Shown here in pieces: positions 22,362 to 32,700 of a DNA stretch of 64,000 nt. Origin of the DNA: Pisolithus tinctorius. Taxonomy: Eukaryota > Basidiomycota > Agaricomycetes > Boletales > Pisolithaceae. The stretch lies in NCBI GenBank assembly GCA_024663395.1, contig JANFAH010000004.1, positions 868,001 through 932,000 on the forward strand, read 5' to 3'. The stretch's first letter is position 1. Every line of letters starts with the position of its first letter. The notes under the pieces are model-generated. The model was not told where the DNA came from and searched no databases. It saw only the letters and a program-made list of their open reading frames with translations. The position numbers and the translations under genes were made by a program.

Positions 22362-24096
22362 ATGTTCTGTCAGTACCATTTACGCTCTACTTTGACTTCC
22401 TCGAGGGCCGTGTCTCATACCAGAGCTCCTTCGGTGTCGTCGATGGGTTCCTGTAGTGGCACTCCAGCCTCTCATCCAGCTTTGAGCTCTTCTCAAATAT
22501 CCCCCAACACTACCACATTCTCTCCCACTCCTTTCCACCCCCGCCCTCCTTCTGACTCGTTGGAGGACCCCATTTCTTTGGGCGTTCGCCAGTGTCAGGA
22601 TGACGATGTGGAGAACAGCTCTACGCAGCTGACTCCCCAACGCATTAAGCGTCTCAAGACATATGTGAAGAAACTCTGTAAGGATCTCAGCATTGAGGAG
22701 AAAGCTGTCTTCGACTTCATCAATGTGAGTAACTCTGAGATCTTCACTTCTCCACCTCACCACCCTATTCAGACTGGTGACCTTTTTTCAATGCTTGTCG
22801 ATATTAAAGCTACCTTTGTTAAATACAATGCTAGTAACAAGGCCTCTGAACTCCAAGCACTTCAAGAGACTCTGACCTCAAAGGACTTCGAGGTACGTGC
22901 TCTTGGTAGTACCTTGTTTTGCATCTTTCCTTGACTTCACGACCAGATCGGTCTCTCTAGCCGCTTGTTGGCTTGCATTCTCTCACCAAACATAACTGCA
23001 TATGTTATGGACACTCAGCGTCACATAATGGTGCATCATCAGCAAGTTTCCACCTTTGTCTGGGTCATTACAATGTACTATCCACAGGAGTTTATCGCTG
23101 ATCACCTAGACATATTCAAGATACCAGCTACTGTACTCAATGATAATGAGCTTCGAAGCACCCTTGGAAAGATCGTAACGAGGTTACTTGCTGACCTTCG
23201 CAGTCGCCTCAAGTCGCATGTGAGTCCAACCAAAATTCCTGCTGAAGCCTGCCGCTGAGTAGTCACACTAGTTGACTGTGTCTATTGTCAAGCAAACATG
23301 CATTATTGAAGTAGGAAAGGCTGTGGCACGTAGTAGCCCTGGAATGGAAGTAGATGCGAGCCACTGGGCGAGGTTAGCATTCCTGGTAAGTATTTCCATC
23401 ACATCCTGTTGAATGTGATTTAACCTCCCCAGTGTAGCACTGCTGCCTCCGCCTCTTCCTCATTGGTGTAGGTGACCACAAGATAGCCCCCCTCAGCGCT
23501 TGTTTCACTCCTCGACTCATTCCAATGCTCAAGAGTGATATGCATACCAAAGTCGAGCGTGACCTCAGTATCAATATCAGTGAGATAGAGCGACGGGCTG
23601 TCTCTGTGGACAACACGGATGAAAGCGTCACTGACACACCTGTGACGGGGGATGGCAGCGGTTCAGCTCCCACCGGGGATGAGTCTGGGCCTGGGGCCAA
23701 TTTCGACTGGAGCAAACTTGGTGATAACACGGATGACCTTCAAGGTGACGCCAACAGTATTGTGGATGCTGGACCAAATCCGGATGCCGACACCTTGAGC
23801 AATGATGGTGACGATTTGGATCCCTCTGACTCTGGCTTCGGGCTTGACAGATGACCTGTGCACTTCAACATCACTAAGTTCTGGAATTACGTCGACTATA
23901 TGCTCAATACCCTCCGCTGGACTGCACGCAAGAATGCCCACACGAAGGAGTTGTATGACAGGGAGCTTCATAGTTACATGATGCAGATCTTCCAGGATGA
24001 TCTCACTGAATGTCCTGGGATGCGTAGAGGATCTGAGATTGTCAGTGTCGTAAATCCTGAATGGCAGACAAGGATTCAGCAGGGGCTGACGTGGTA
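22362..24096 (+). pseudogene. Gene B, right copy (one in-frame TGA)
   Basis: The start is the ATG at 22362, 88 nt after the tail of gene A. The N-terminus is Ser/Thr/Pro-rich. Exon 1 ends with LKTYVKKLCKDLSIEEKAV. Later exons contain LFSMLVDIKATFVKYNA, then LLACILSPNITAYVMD, then IFKIPATVLNDNELRS. An acidic exon (23525-23851) leads to a last segment with KFWNYVDYMLNTLRW and FQDDLTECPG, ending TGG TAG at about 24096. A TGA at 23852-23854 lies in the otherwise continuous last frame. Mostly helical; no catalytic motif recognised. It travels with gene A in both copies, so it is probably an accessory transposition protein. Confidence 0.6.
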
Positions 24097-25087
24097 GATC
24101 CAGCTATTAAATTACATTCATTATCTACACTGTTGTTGCCATGAAATGCATTTATTTCAATTACTACTGTGGGACTACTGGCGACAGGATGTATACCCAG
24201 CAAGTGTGTAGCATGTAGATTACTGGTTCATGCACAGGGGCCATGGACCAGCCACGATCGTCATGCGATGGGTGGGTATGGGTGGTATACATGGCATGCA
24301 CAGGACAGCTGCCTGAATCCAGTATTGACACTGGACAAGCCTATGGATATACAGATCATACCTGAATTCGACCCTGAGATACTTGCCATCTCTCTATCTG
24401 CAATACGGATCCAACTCAAGGTATGTATTTGATACTGCTAAGACAATGAACCGGTACCAAACCCATGACAACTTGCTATCGGCTTAATGTGTCTATTGCG
24501 TAATATTTTAAATTTCAGATCCCACCAGCCCTGGAAAAGACTAGCAGAGCAAGGACGAGGTACGGGCCACATGACCCTAGAAAAAAACATGAGCTCCGTA
24601 CTCTCGGCAACTGGACGTGTATAGATCCAGTGTACGGCATGTAGCACGGCAACCTTTTCCGGCACTTATCCGTTGAATGCTTTTGACGTTTGGCCGTGTA
24701 GTCCAATTGATGGTGATTAATTCCTAATGAACCCTAATATACCAATTTTAGTAATGTTTCAAACCCCGCAACTTTTCCCCTCCACCCTGAGAAGTTGCTG
24801 AGTGTGTATTAGGAATGTAACTACTACCAAATTACAGTAGCGTGGGGGCCCCACCCTCGAAACGGCCGCTGGGATGGAGTGTGCGTCAGGCCACGACGTA
24901 GGCAGCCGAGCCTCGAGGTTCGTCCACAGCATGCAATGTGGGCGCAGACTACAGTTCTATAACAACCCCTCCGCCAGTTCAACCCATCCTACGAGTCTTC
25001 AAAATCCAATTAGCCCTTAGGCAAGTATAAGAGATCTTGTCGTAGCCGTTGGCAACGTTCTAATGCGTGTTGACCGCCCAGTCTAAA
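24097..25087. other. Intergenic region after the cassette
   Basis: The stretch holds no supported gene. It includes one short open stretch near 24290-24420 with a possible splice donor that I could not join to anything. The right end of the transposon cassette should fall in the first part of this region; no terminal repeat was recognised. The last 200 nt are the likely promoter of the HET gene. Confidence 0.5.
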
Positions 25088-27349
25088 ATGCGTTTAATCG
25101 ACGTCGAAGTCTTCCTGGAAAGGGAGAGACAGATAAAGGAGGGGAATGTCGACCGTGGTACCAAGCCTGTCCTGAAAGAGCTCGACGATGCGACCACGGA
25201 TTACTCCATATTGTCTCATCGCTGGGTCGGCAATGAGGTGAACTACAAGGAGATGACGAAACTCGCAAAAATGGAGAATCGAGACGAGATCCGGGAGCGC
25301 AGCGGCTACCAGAAGATTGTGAAGAGCTGCGAGCGCGCTAAAGAAGATGGGTTAAAATGGCTCTGGGTTGATACGTGCTGTATCGACAAGAGGAACAGCA
25401 CAGAGCTGTCAGAAGCCATAAACTCCATGTTTCGGTGGTACCAAAACTCGAAGAAGTGCTATGCTTACCTCCACGACGTTGCCGCCGCCGGTTTCCCCAC
25501 ATCATGCGATACTGGGGAGTATCCTGGATCCAGCGGCTGGCCAGAGTGGTTCTCGCGGGGCTGGACGTTGCAGGAGTTGATAGCCCCGACGGACCTCCAG
25601 TTCTTTAACAAGGTTTGGCAACCCATCGGAGACAAAAGAAACCTTTCAACCACGCTGGAGAAAATCACGCGTGTTCCATCTGGAATTTTGGAGGAGGGTC
25701 TGGATTCAGATCGTCCGAGCGTTGCCCAAATAATGTCATGGGCTGCTGACCGGAAAACAACTCGAGACGAGGATCGAGCATATTCACTGATGGGTCTGGT
25801 GGGTATCAACATGCCTATGTTGTATGGGGAGGGGGAGAAAGCATTTCTGCGCTTTCAGCACGAGATTATGCGCAAGTCGAATGACCAAACCATCTTTGCT
25901 TGGAACCCAACAAGCGAAACTCCGGAGGCCAGTGGCGTGCTGGCGGATAAACCGAGTCATTTCCGAGATTGCCACGATATCATCCGGATAAAGCCAGAGG
26001 AGTTCCACTCGATGCTACGTGCAATGTCATTTGACGGGGTTAGTTTTTACGATTTAAACCCTTGGCGCGAATTTTGGCCCTCCTGGAAGTTCACCCTCGC
26101 TGACGTCGAAGAATCCCACATATCTACCGTCGCCGATGTGGGAATCCGCGTGCGACTTCCCTTTATACCCTATCCTGGATACCCCCTTGTTTCGAAAGTG
26201 GTACTGGCCTGCAAGAAGCGAGATAGTTCAACGCCAATCACCATTGATGTGGTCTGTTGGAGATCCATCTTCTACAGGTTTACCGGCGCGGTTGGGTGGC
26301 ATCCCCTCTCAGATTCTTACCAATACTCAAAGGTCACTCTTGCTTATGAGCATACTGGTGCACCATCTGGATTTGTCATTGACAAGCCCGATGGTGTGGC
26401 AGCAACACTCCGGGAGGTGTGTGCAATCGAGCCTCGCGTGGCGGATGGCGGCAATCCACAACATTTCAGTGTCACCCGCGCTGAAACTCATCACGTAGTG
26501 GATGAAAGGTTACGAATCCTTGCCCTACTCACTTATTATCTCTGTCTCTGCGCTGTCATCAGTACCATATTTCTCCTCGGGATAACTTTGGGGGGACACT
26601 GCAGTTGGTTTGCTTGTGGAGAAGCAGTTTTGCTTCTTAGCTGCCTTTTTTGGACCTCGTTAGAGGTATCAGCGATAACCCCAGTTGTCTATCCTCGCAC
26701 AGAAAATACTCTACCTCCTAGAAACTATATCCTCAAGTTCAGAGATGAAATTGTCGTATTGACAGGGGACCAACGTGCAATCACCTCAATCACTCGTGCC
26801 GAGACGATCTTTCCATTGCAAACCCTTCGGACAATGCGCGTAGTGGCTGTGATCCTGCAGGCGATCCCATTTGCTGCTCTCATGAAAGTTCCTACGGATG
26901 GCAACCTTGTATCATTTTCATTGCTGTTTGCCCAGTTCTTGACGATGGTTGTTATCCAAATCATTTGGATAATAGAGCGGCAGAAACTACTACGTTACCA
27001 TGCTCTGATTCTGGCTCTGGGCCGACCGAAGCTCACGAAGTACACGTTCGGTAGTCGGGAACCTGCGGTGGTGCTTGCACTTCTTCTCTCGGGGACTGAG
27101 AAGGCGGATGAGGTCATGAATGAGCTCTCACTTACGCAAGACAGCAAGGCATGGAAGAAGTGGAAGACTATTGTCCTTGCTCATATCAAAAACGGGGGAC
27201 GTTTTAACGTTGAAAGCTCCGATTGGGATGATGGCACCTGGACGGGTACGGAGAAAGAGAATCTGAACAGACTGTTCCAAGATGCCCGCAAAGCCTATCA
27301 AGTCTTCGAAGAGCACTTTAAAGAGTCAGTCTCCCAAAACGTTCGATGA
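25088..27349 (+). CDS. HET-domain protein with C-terminal membrane segments
   Basis: The single-exon gene starts at the ATG at 25088 (MRLIDVEVF), which fits the usual start of basidiomycete HET proteins; a GTG at 25067 is in frame but not a credible start. It encodes 753 aa. The HET domain covers about residues 1-280, with YSILSHRW, WLWVDTCCIDK, WFSRGWTLQELIAP and the DRAYSLMGLVGI/MPMLYGEGEKAF block. Two hydrophobic regions (about 480-540 and 590-640, including YYLCLCAVISTIFLLGI) look like membrane spans. HET domains mediate cell death on encounter of unlike hyphae or other triggers. The domain call is secure; the trigger and the role of the membrane part are unknown. Confidence 0.92.
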   Translation: MRLIDVEVFLERERQIKEGNVDRGTKPVLKELDDATTDYSILSHRWVGNEVNYKEMTKLAKMENRDEIRERSGYQKIVKSCERAKEDGLKWLWVDTCCIDKRNSTELSEAINSMFRWYQNSKKCYAYLHDVAAAGFPTSCDTGEYPGSSGWPEWFSRGWTLQELIAPTDLQFFNKVWQPIGDKRNLSTTLEKITRVPSGILEEGLDSDRPSVAQIMSWAADRKTTRDEDRAYSLMGLVGINMPMLYGEGEKAFLRFQHEIMRKSNDQTIFAWNPTSETPEASGVLADKPSHFRDCHDIIRIKPEEFHSMLRAMSFDGVSFYDLNPWREFWPSWKFTLADVEESHISTVADVGIRVRLPFIPYPGYPLVSKVVLACKKRDSSTPITIDVVCWRSIFYRFTGAVGWHPLSDSYQYSKVTLAYEHTGAPSGFVIDKPDGVAATLREVCAIEPRVADGGNPQHFSVTRAETHHVVDERLRILALLTYYLCLCAVISTIFLLGITLGGHCSWFACGEAVLLLSCLFWTSLEVSAITPVVYPRTENTLPPRNYILKFRDEIVVLTGDQRAITSITRAETIFPLQTLRTMRVVAVILQAIPFAALMKVPTDGNLVSFSLLFAQFLTMVVIQIIWIIERQKLLRYHALILALGRPKLTKYTFGSREPAVVLALLLSGTEKADEVMNELSLTQDSKAWKKWKTIVLAHIKNGGRFNVESSDWDDGTWTGTEKENLNRLFQDARKAYQVFEEHFKESVSQNVR

Positions 27350-27670
27350 CCCCCATCACTTCTGTACCGACAAACACGACTATCAGATGTGTAAGTTTAA
27401 TACCCTGATGATATGGTTTTCACTGACTTCGGGGTTTCCCCTGGCGCTAGTACGTGAGGTCAATCCATGAGAAGCTGTCGTCCGAAGGTTACGCATTTTC
27501 TAATTCCACGTCTTCCCATCATGTTTCTATAGTCATATTCTGCCATCTTTGCTGTGCCTTTCCTCCCCTTGATACACATGCATTGTTGTCTCGAGCCCTT
27601 GACTGCTTCGGTTCTTGTACTAAATAACCACATACATATGTACCACACGAACATTAGCAATATAGGGGCC

Positions 27671-29606
27671 ATGCTTGACTGGGAGTCCGAGCCACACTTG
27701 GGTTCATCAGCGACCATGATCACCCGCAGAGTCCTCCGAGAGCTCTTACAACGGCCACTGGGCCCTTACCATGACAAAGACGTCCTTAGCGAGGAGTGTC
27801 GGTTATCGGGACAATCTAAGCTAGTTCTCTACTCGTTTGTTCTTGAGCATGATGGCCGTGTTATAGGGTATGGTACTTTCGATGGGATTTTTGGCCCTTC
27901 CTAGTTCTTCTCATGCATCCCATTCTCCAGCCTTGACGAGTCAGAAACTCCTCTAGAGGGAAGGCGTGAAGATCATCGCAGGTTTCGTTTCCGCGGCACC
28001 CTCAAGATTGGCGATCCGGATTGGCTCTCTGACTGGGGTGTCAAGTTGGTGGAAGCAGAGCTTGATTTACGTTGGTCTGAACGGGCCATGCGAGAAGGGG
28101 AGAGACGAGGTCCACCACTAACACTCAAGGAACTTTTTGGGAACAAACTGCTCAAGTGCTCCGGTTCAGCGCTTCGTGACCGTGATGACGAGTGCGAACT
28201 CCTGTTGAGGATCCAAGGCGAAAGGGGGCTGCCTGCTGTCTTCATGAGAGGTGAGTGCCTCCATCCCACTTATGAGGTCCTATTCCTCGAGTCCGTATTG
28301 TCTTTTCACAGCTAGCCGGGTCAAGGACGAGCTTCTCTGGACATCGAAAGACCAGTGAGTATCCGAACGACCTCTCAATCCTTTACTTCATACTTGCCGA
28401 GGCTTCGTCAGTACGAAGTGCACACCATGGACGTGGCCACCTATTCATTTTCCGAAAACTTCTTGTGGCGCTATCGCCTTTTGGATCTCATGGAAAAAAT
28501 CGTGGAACGATATCCTTACGTTCCCATTGAAGCACGACATCCAGAATGGTTCGCGAGAAAATATATCCGGGATTTCGCTTACCCAGAGAAAGATAAACAT
28601 CGGCGTATCATCTACGACTCTTCTGACTCTGATATCTCTGACACGGACGAACGGCGCGTTCGCACGCCACGCCAGTTGCTTCACGTGCATAAGAGTGAGA
28701 TTCTTGGCCTGTTTGCAGCACATGCCGAGTGGCTGCTCACTAGCGAGGCCGCTCGACGAAACAACCTTTTGGATCTTAAAGTGTGGTACATATTTTGGAA
28801 GCAGGCAAAGAAGGAGAGGAGAGAGGCTGCCAGAAATGGCGTGATATGGGGGTGGCCAGTTGGGCAGGAACCCCGGGCGGAGGATCCCATATCATCTACT
28901 TCTGGTGAGGAGGATGACGAAGATAATATCGTGGAACGTAACCCTGTGATCGGAAAGCCGACACCACTTGTCCAGCGTAAGCTGGAGATTGCGAGAAAAA
29001 AGAGGTTGAACGGTAGGAGGAGGATAGAGAGTAGCGCTTCCGAGTCCGAGTCGGATGTGCAGGGACATGCGTATGCATCTGACTTCTCAGGGGACTCGGA
29101 GTCTCCTTGGGAACCAGACGAATCCCCCGCAGCTGATAAAGAGGTCCTCCGTTTGGTTCCCTGGCAACTTACTATTCCTCCAGATCCACCGGATGCAACT
29201 GGACGTTGGCAGTGTCCGTTGCCGACTTGCCAGTACAAGATCGACCTGCGCCGTTTGACAGAAGAGAATAGGAGGGATGTAGATGACGCGATTATCCGTT
29301 ACATCATGCGGAAAGAATGGCAGAATGTCTACATGGATGACACGGTTATTCGTGGATTTCTGCGGATGGTGAGGAACCACAATGATGGTCATTTTACGGA
29401 AGTTGGCGTGAAAGTTGTTAGGGAAGGAAATCGGGTAGGCTTTCTTTCTGCCCTTGGCTGTGTCACTCACACATGGATAGGAACGACTAGAACGAATCAG
29501 ACCCCGCCAGGAAGGTGTGGAACCTCACTCCTTGCGAGGACGCCTTCCTCCCAAGGGCTCTCTGCGTGGGGAATCAACAGCAACTATGTTTCATGTGATC
29601 GAGTAG
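27671..29606 (+). CDS. Unknown 572-aa protein with C-terminal zinc-finger-like motif
   Basis: Five exons, 27671-27867, 27931-28250, 28312-28354, 28402-29434 and 29481-29606, sum to 1719 nt and join in phase, which supports the model. The middle is highly charged with Asp/Glu and Arg/Lys tracts (RRIIYDSSDSDISDTDE and EEDDEDN) and Ser-rich acidic patches that could be casein kinase II sites. Near the C-terminus WQCPLPTCQYKIDL followed by MVRNHNDGHF gives a C-x4-C...H-x3-H pattern, similar to an atypical C2H2 finger. No signal peptide or membrane span is seen. I do not recognise the family; a nuclear location is inference. Confidence 0.72.
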
Positions 29607-29784
29607 ATGGTACACTTTGCAACTGTACCGATGTCTTTTAGAGGTACCTTGCACTCCATTGATTCACCATATACTTTGCGGATTGGATGCACTGTAATAA
29701 GTTACGTGTTTGCGAATCAAGGTATAACAAGTAAATCTACTGCACTGATACATGGCACGTTGAGCTTTTCGTTACGCAAGTTTG

Positions 29785-32700
29785 CTACAATGCACCCTCA
29801 AACAACAGTTTCCGAGGCTTACTTATCGTGGGTGGAGGCAGATATAATGCTGGCCTACAAACATGGCAAATATAAGATCAGGGAGAGGAATGAAATACAA
29901 GGAGCAACCTACATCGACGTGCCGCAATTTGCAGCAGGATTACCCATGATAATACTCTCGGAAACCCCAGAAATGCTATCATTCTTCCCGAACGCAGCGG
30001 CGTCGAAGAGGTGGTCCGTCGTCTTCTCGAAAGATGCGAGCATCATAACGCTGTCCTTCATTTTCGCGACACCGAACCGAGTGATGCCCAGCACTTCGCC
30101 CTATGAAGTGTGCATACATGAGCGGACGAGCTATGAAGTAACTTCGTAACTGTCATACCTTGTAACTCATGACATCTCCTAAAAGCAAGACATGCCGAGG
30201 ATCGATACTCATGCCGTGACTGGACATCGTGAACTGAATTTCATTGATGATCGTTCTCCTGGCGGCTTCGATGCCAAGGACCTTTGCCGTCTCAATTACG
30301 TGGTTAGAGGTCGTGTGTTCCCCAACGATTCCTGGATCTATTGTGACGGTGCAGCCGGTGTTGATCAACACATTTACACACCTTCCGTGATCATGACTTT
30401 CTGCAAGCCATAGCCCTCCACAAGTAGCTCTTTGTCACCCTTCTTCCCCTTCACGTCATCTTTTTCTTTGATGTTAATGATGGCGCGTTCAATGGATGGC
30501 ACACCCTTTACGACGACGTCGGGCAGTAAACGCTTGAGTTCGCGCAGCCTGTAGTATTTGTCCGAGCCGTCAACGTATATGCGCAATCGGTTCCGCCGGG
30601 GAATGATGGTGATCGACTACGAACAGAATGGTAAATTGTAGCAATTTACGGTGTTATGCTTTACAAACCTCTTGCTTGACCTTGAGTTTCTTTGCGTTTA
30701 CGATTGCCCATTTGATGTCATCCAAAGTGAGTTCGAGCTGTCCAGTGCGAAAGCTGAATGTATGCGCATCGACTCATAGAACCAATGACCGACCTGTAGT
30801 TTAGAGACAGCGTCCATATCGACAATGACCCCGATATAAGTGTACTCTGGTGCCCACGCCTCCTCCAGAACTGCAGCGACCTGTAGGGAAGCGGTGGTTA
30901 GCAAATCGATGAAGATTACGATTCGAGTAACTCTTCGTACGTCACCGAGGTGAGTCTTTTCTAATCGACCTTTCACTATCCGAGCTGAAGGCTCACTGTC
31001 CGCGGTGACAAGCTTACAACTAATGATAGGGGTGCTGATGGCCTTGGCAGCGTTGATGATCTCTTTTATACGAGGCACACCCAAGGTGACGTTCATGGAA
31101 GCAACTCCGGCAAAGTGGAAAGTTTTGAGCGTCATCTGAGTACCCGGCTCACCGATCGATTGGGCCCCAACGGCACCCACGGTGGAACCTGGGATAGGCG
31201 AGTCAGATGACAAACACGCAGCAAGATTGTACAGTAGAATACCTGGTTCGATCCTCGCCTTTACATATTTTACCCAACAGAGGTGCAAAAAGCACAGAAG
31301 CTGGGCTTCCGTGACCCTTCCCATGTTGCCGACGAGTTTCTTTTCAGGCACTGGGTAAAGAGATGAGTAAGTCATCCATACAGTTGGGCTTGAACACACC
31401 AGTTGCACCCATGGATAAGTCGGTGTCCGAGTCCCATTCTTCGAAACGTTCAAGGGCTTCGAACATTCCGTGGGCCTTGCGCATCTTTGCCAGCCGATGC
31501 ACAACGTTGTCTGTGATGAATCCGCGGATGGTTGCAATGTACGCAGCCGTGCATTCGCTGGTGAACTTCTTGGTGTTCAACTCACGATCAACCACCTCAA
31601 GAATTTCGAACGGCAAGAGCGGGCGACCTCCTCTGCCGCTAACAGACTACCAATTCCATTTCACTCTCAGGCATCCAAGAAATAGATGTGAAAAAAAGAA
31701 CACATACCGAAGCATGCTTCCAGGACCTCTCAAACTCGACAGGTTGCGCATCACCTTCTAGGCAAGCAGGATCGAGCCCATCGTCTCCATACCTGAATTG
31801 CACAACTCCACCTGTAGAGTTGCGAACGGACAAGTCGTACTGCGTTGTCAGGTCTTCTAATGCCTTCATTAGTCGACGTTGCATGTAGCCGGTTTCCGCA
31901 GTCTTCACTGCCGTGTCGACCAAACCCTCACGCCCAGAAATAGCGTGGAACAGAAATTCAGTGGGGAGGAGACCCGTATAAAAACTGTTGCGAACGAAAC
32001 CCTTCGAAGGCGGCTCCTTAGATTTCTTTGGGAAGTGAGGAAGCGATCTGTCTTGAAATCCATCTGGCACACGTTTTCCGGCTATAATTTGCTGACCGAC
32101 ACAAGCAACCATCTGACAGACGTTAATGACGGAACCTTGAAGATATTGTATCAGCCTCATGATTAATCGTTAACTGTGATGTTAACATACCTTTCGAACC
32201 ACAAGTTGCCATAATGAGTGGTGCGTTGTGGCGGCTGAGTTCTATCATGCAGATTTTCCCGACCTCGTCTCGGACCTTTGAGAGCACGGAAGAAATGAGG
32301 GCTTCCAACGTTTGCTCCTGATTACATCCAGGTTTGTTTTCGAGAAGTCCCTTTTTGGCTTGTGCAATTAGGTTATCGCATTCCGCGTAAGCCTTTTCGA
32401 CCATGATATCCTTTTTGGAGACCAGTATTGGTCCAGGTATAACGTCATTTATACCTAGTGAGAAGCCAAAGTTCGCTAAGGAATATCAGTATTCAGCCAT
32501 TTCTTGGACTGATTAACTGAACTTACCCAACCATCGCGCACAGAGCTTCGCAACACGGTTCATCGCAGCGGCGGCCTCATGTGGACCATAGTCGCGCATA
32601 ATTATACCAAATATTGACTTTTTCTTGCCGCTACCGACGGTGGCCTTGTCCATGACGCCACACATGATTTCACTATTGACAATCACTAACCAACCGTCGT

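Noticed and set aside
5479..24096. Selenocysteine or programmed UGA recoding in the transposon genes
   Set aside because: Fungi are not known to use selenocysteine, and the one directly comparable site shows CGA in the sister copy. CpG decay is simpler.
29607..30149. Plus-strand open frame of 180 aa
   Set aside because: It is the reverse of the last exons of RPC1, which are supported by conserved sequence and splice sites.
31351..31381. A 31-nt GT-AG intron in RPC1
   Set aside because: It would restore the frame and has a good acceptor, but 31 nt is below the usual fungal minimum and it would remove conserved-looking residues (MDDLL). One extra C explains the break better.
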